Below, in pieces: positions 32,860 to 32,920 of a stretch of DNA of 32,920 nucleotides; positions within the stretch are counted from its first letter, which is position 1; each line of letters begins with the position of its first letter. Origin of the DNA: Sinomicrobium pectinilyticum (lineage in GTDB: Bacteria; Bacteroidota; Bacteroidia; Flavobacteriales; Flavobacteriaceae). Location: contig NZ_RJTM01000073.1 of NCBI RefSeq assembly GCF_003725735.1, positions 1 to 32,920 of the forward strand, written 5' to 3'. Position numbers and translations under genes: made by a program. The notes below the pieces were generated by a model. The model ran no database searches, was not told the DNA's origin, and saw only the letters and a program-made list of their open reading frames with translations.

Positions 32860-32920
32860 ATGAAGTGATTTAAACTTTTTTTAAAAATAAAAAAGGGTTG
32901 CAGATATTTGTGTTGCGAAA

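Overview
This window is chromosomal DNA from a member of the Bacteroidota, most likely a flavobacterium (Flavobacteriia). The evidence is the moderate G+C, AT-rich intergenic regions, promoters of the Bacteroidota form TTTG-N19-TAnnTTTG (clearest before arsR and before moeA), and families typical of that phylum: DUF6428, DUF5690, an alginate-export-type porin and a rubredoxin-tailed protein beside nitrate reductase. I see no rRNA, tRNA, CRISPR array, transposase or phage gene.

Layout. (1) 1-2850: an arsenic-resistance operon arsR - DUF6428 - LMW-phosphatase-type arsenate reductase - acr3, with a promoter overlapped by a perfect palindrome and a terminator downstream. (2) 2930-4447 (minus): a lone acyl-CoA dehydrogenase-like gene. 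(3) 4727-6451 (minus): a probable cold/RNA operon made of a small membrane protein, a DEAD-box-type helicase (DEFD variant, short C-terminus) and a cold-shock protein. (4) 6452-8346: a long gap and two class I SAM methyltransferases. (5) 8616-10149: DoxX and a two-domain ChrA-type transporter that overlap. (6) 10449-26333: a large nitrate-assimilation island. (7) 26400-29322: a nucleosidase, an atypical ClC-family protein and an exported beta-barrel-like protein. (8) 29679-32802: DUF5690 transporter, FAD oxidoreductase (TIGR03364 type) and phosphonatase-like HAD hydrolase (TIGR03351 type), a putative aminophosphonate-use operon that ends in a UUCG terminator.

The nitrate island is close to self-contained. 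It holds an outer-membrane porin, a NarK-type transporter, a single-chain nitrate reductase (Mo domain + FAD/NADH domain + BFD [2Fe-2S] domain), NirB nitrite reductase with a Rieske NirD-like partner, SUMT for siroheme, MoeA for molybdenum cofactor, and a NarX/NarL-like two-component pair. It also encodes an unusual protein, translationally coupled to the nitrate reductase, that looks like a nitrite/sulfite-reductase scaffold without siroheme/4Fe-4S ligands and with a rubredoxin domain at its end. A shared inverted repeat, TAAGTA-N4-TACTTA, lies just upstream of nirB and narK, with a near-match in the moeA/porin divergent promoter. I read this as a candidate operator that unites the island.

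The most interesting points are this operator, the ligand-less reductase-rubredoxin protein, the ClC protein whose gating and proton glutamates are both replaced, and the aminophosphonate triad. All function calls come from reading motifs by eye; no database search was run.
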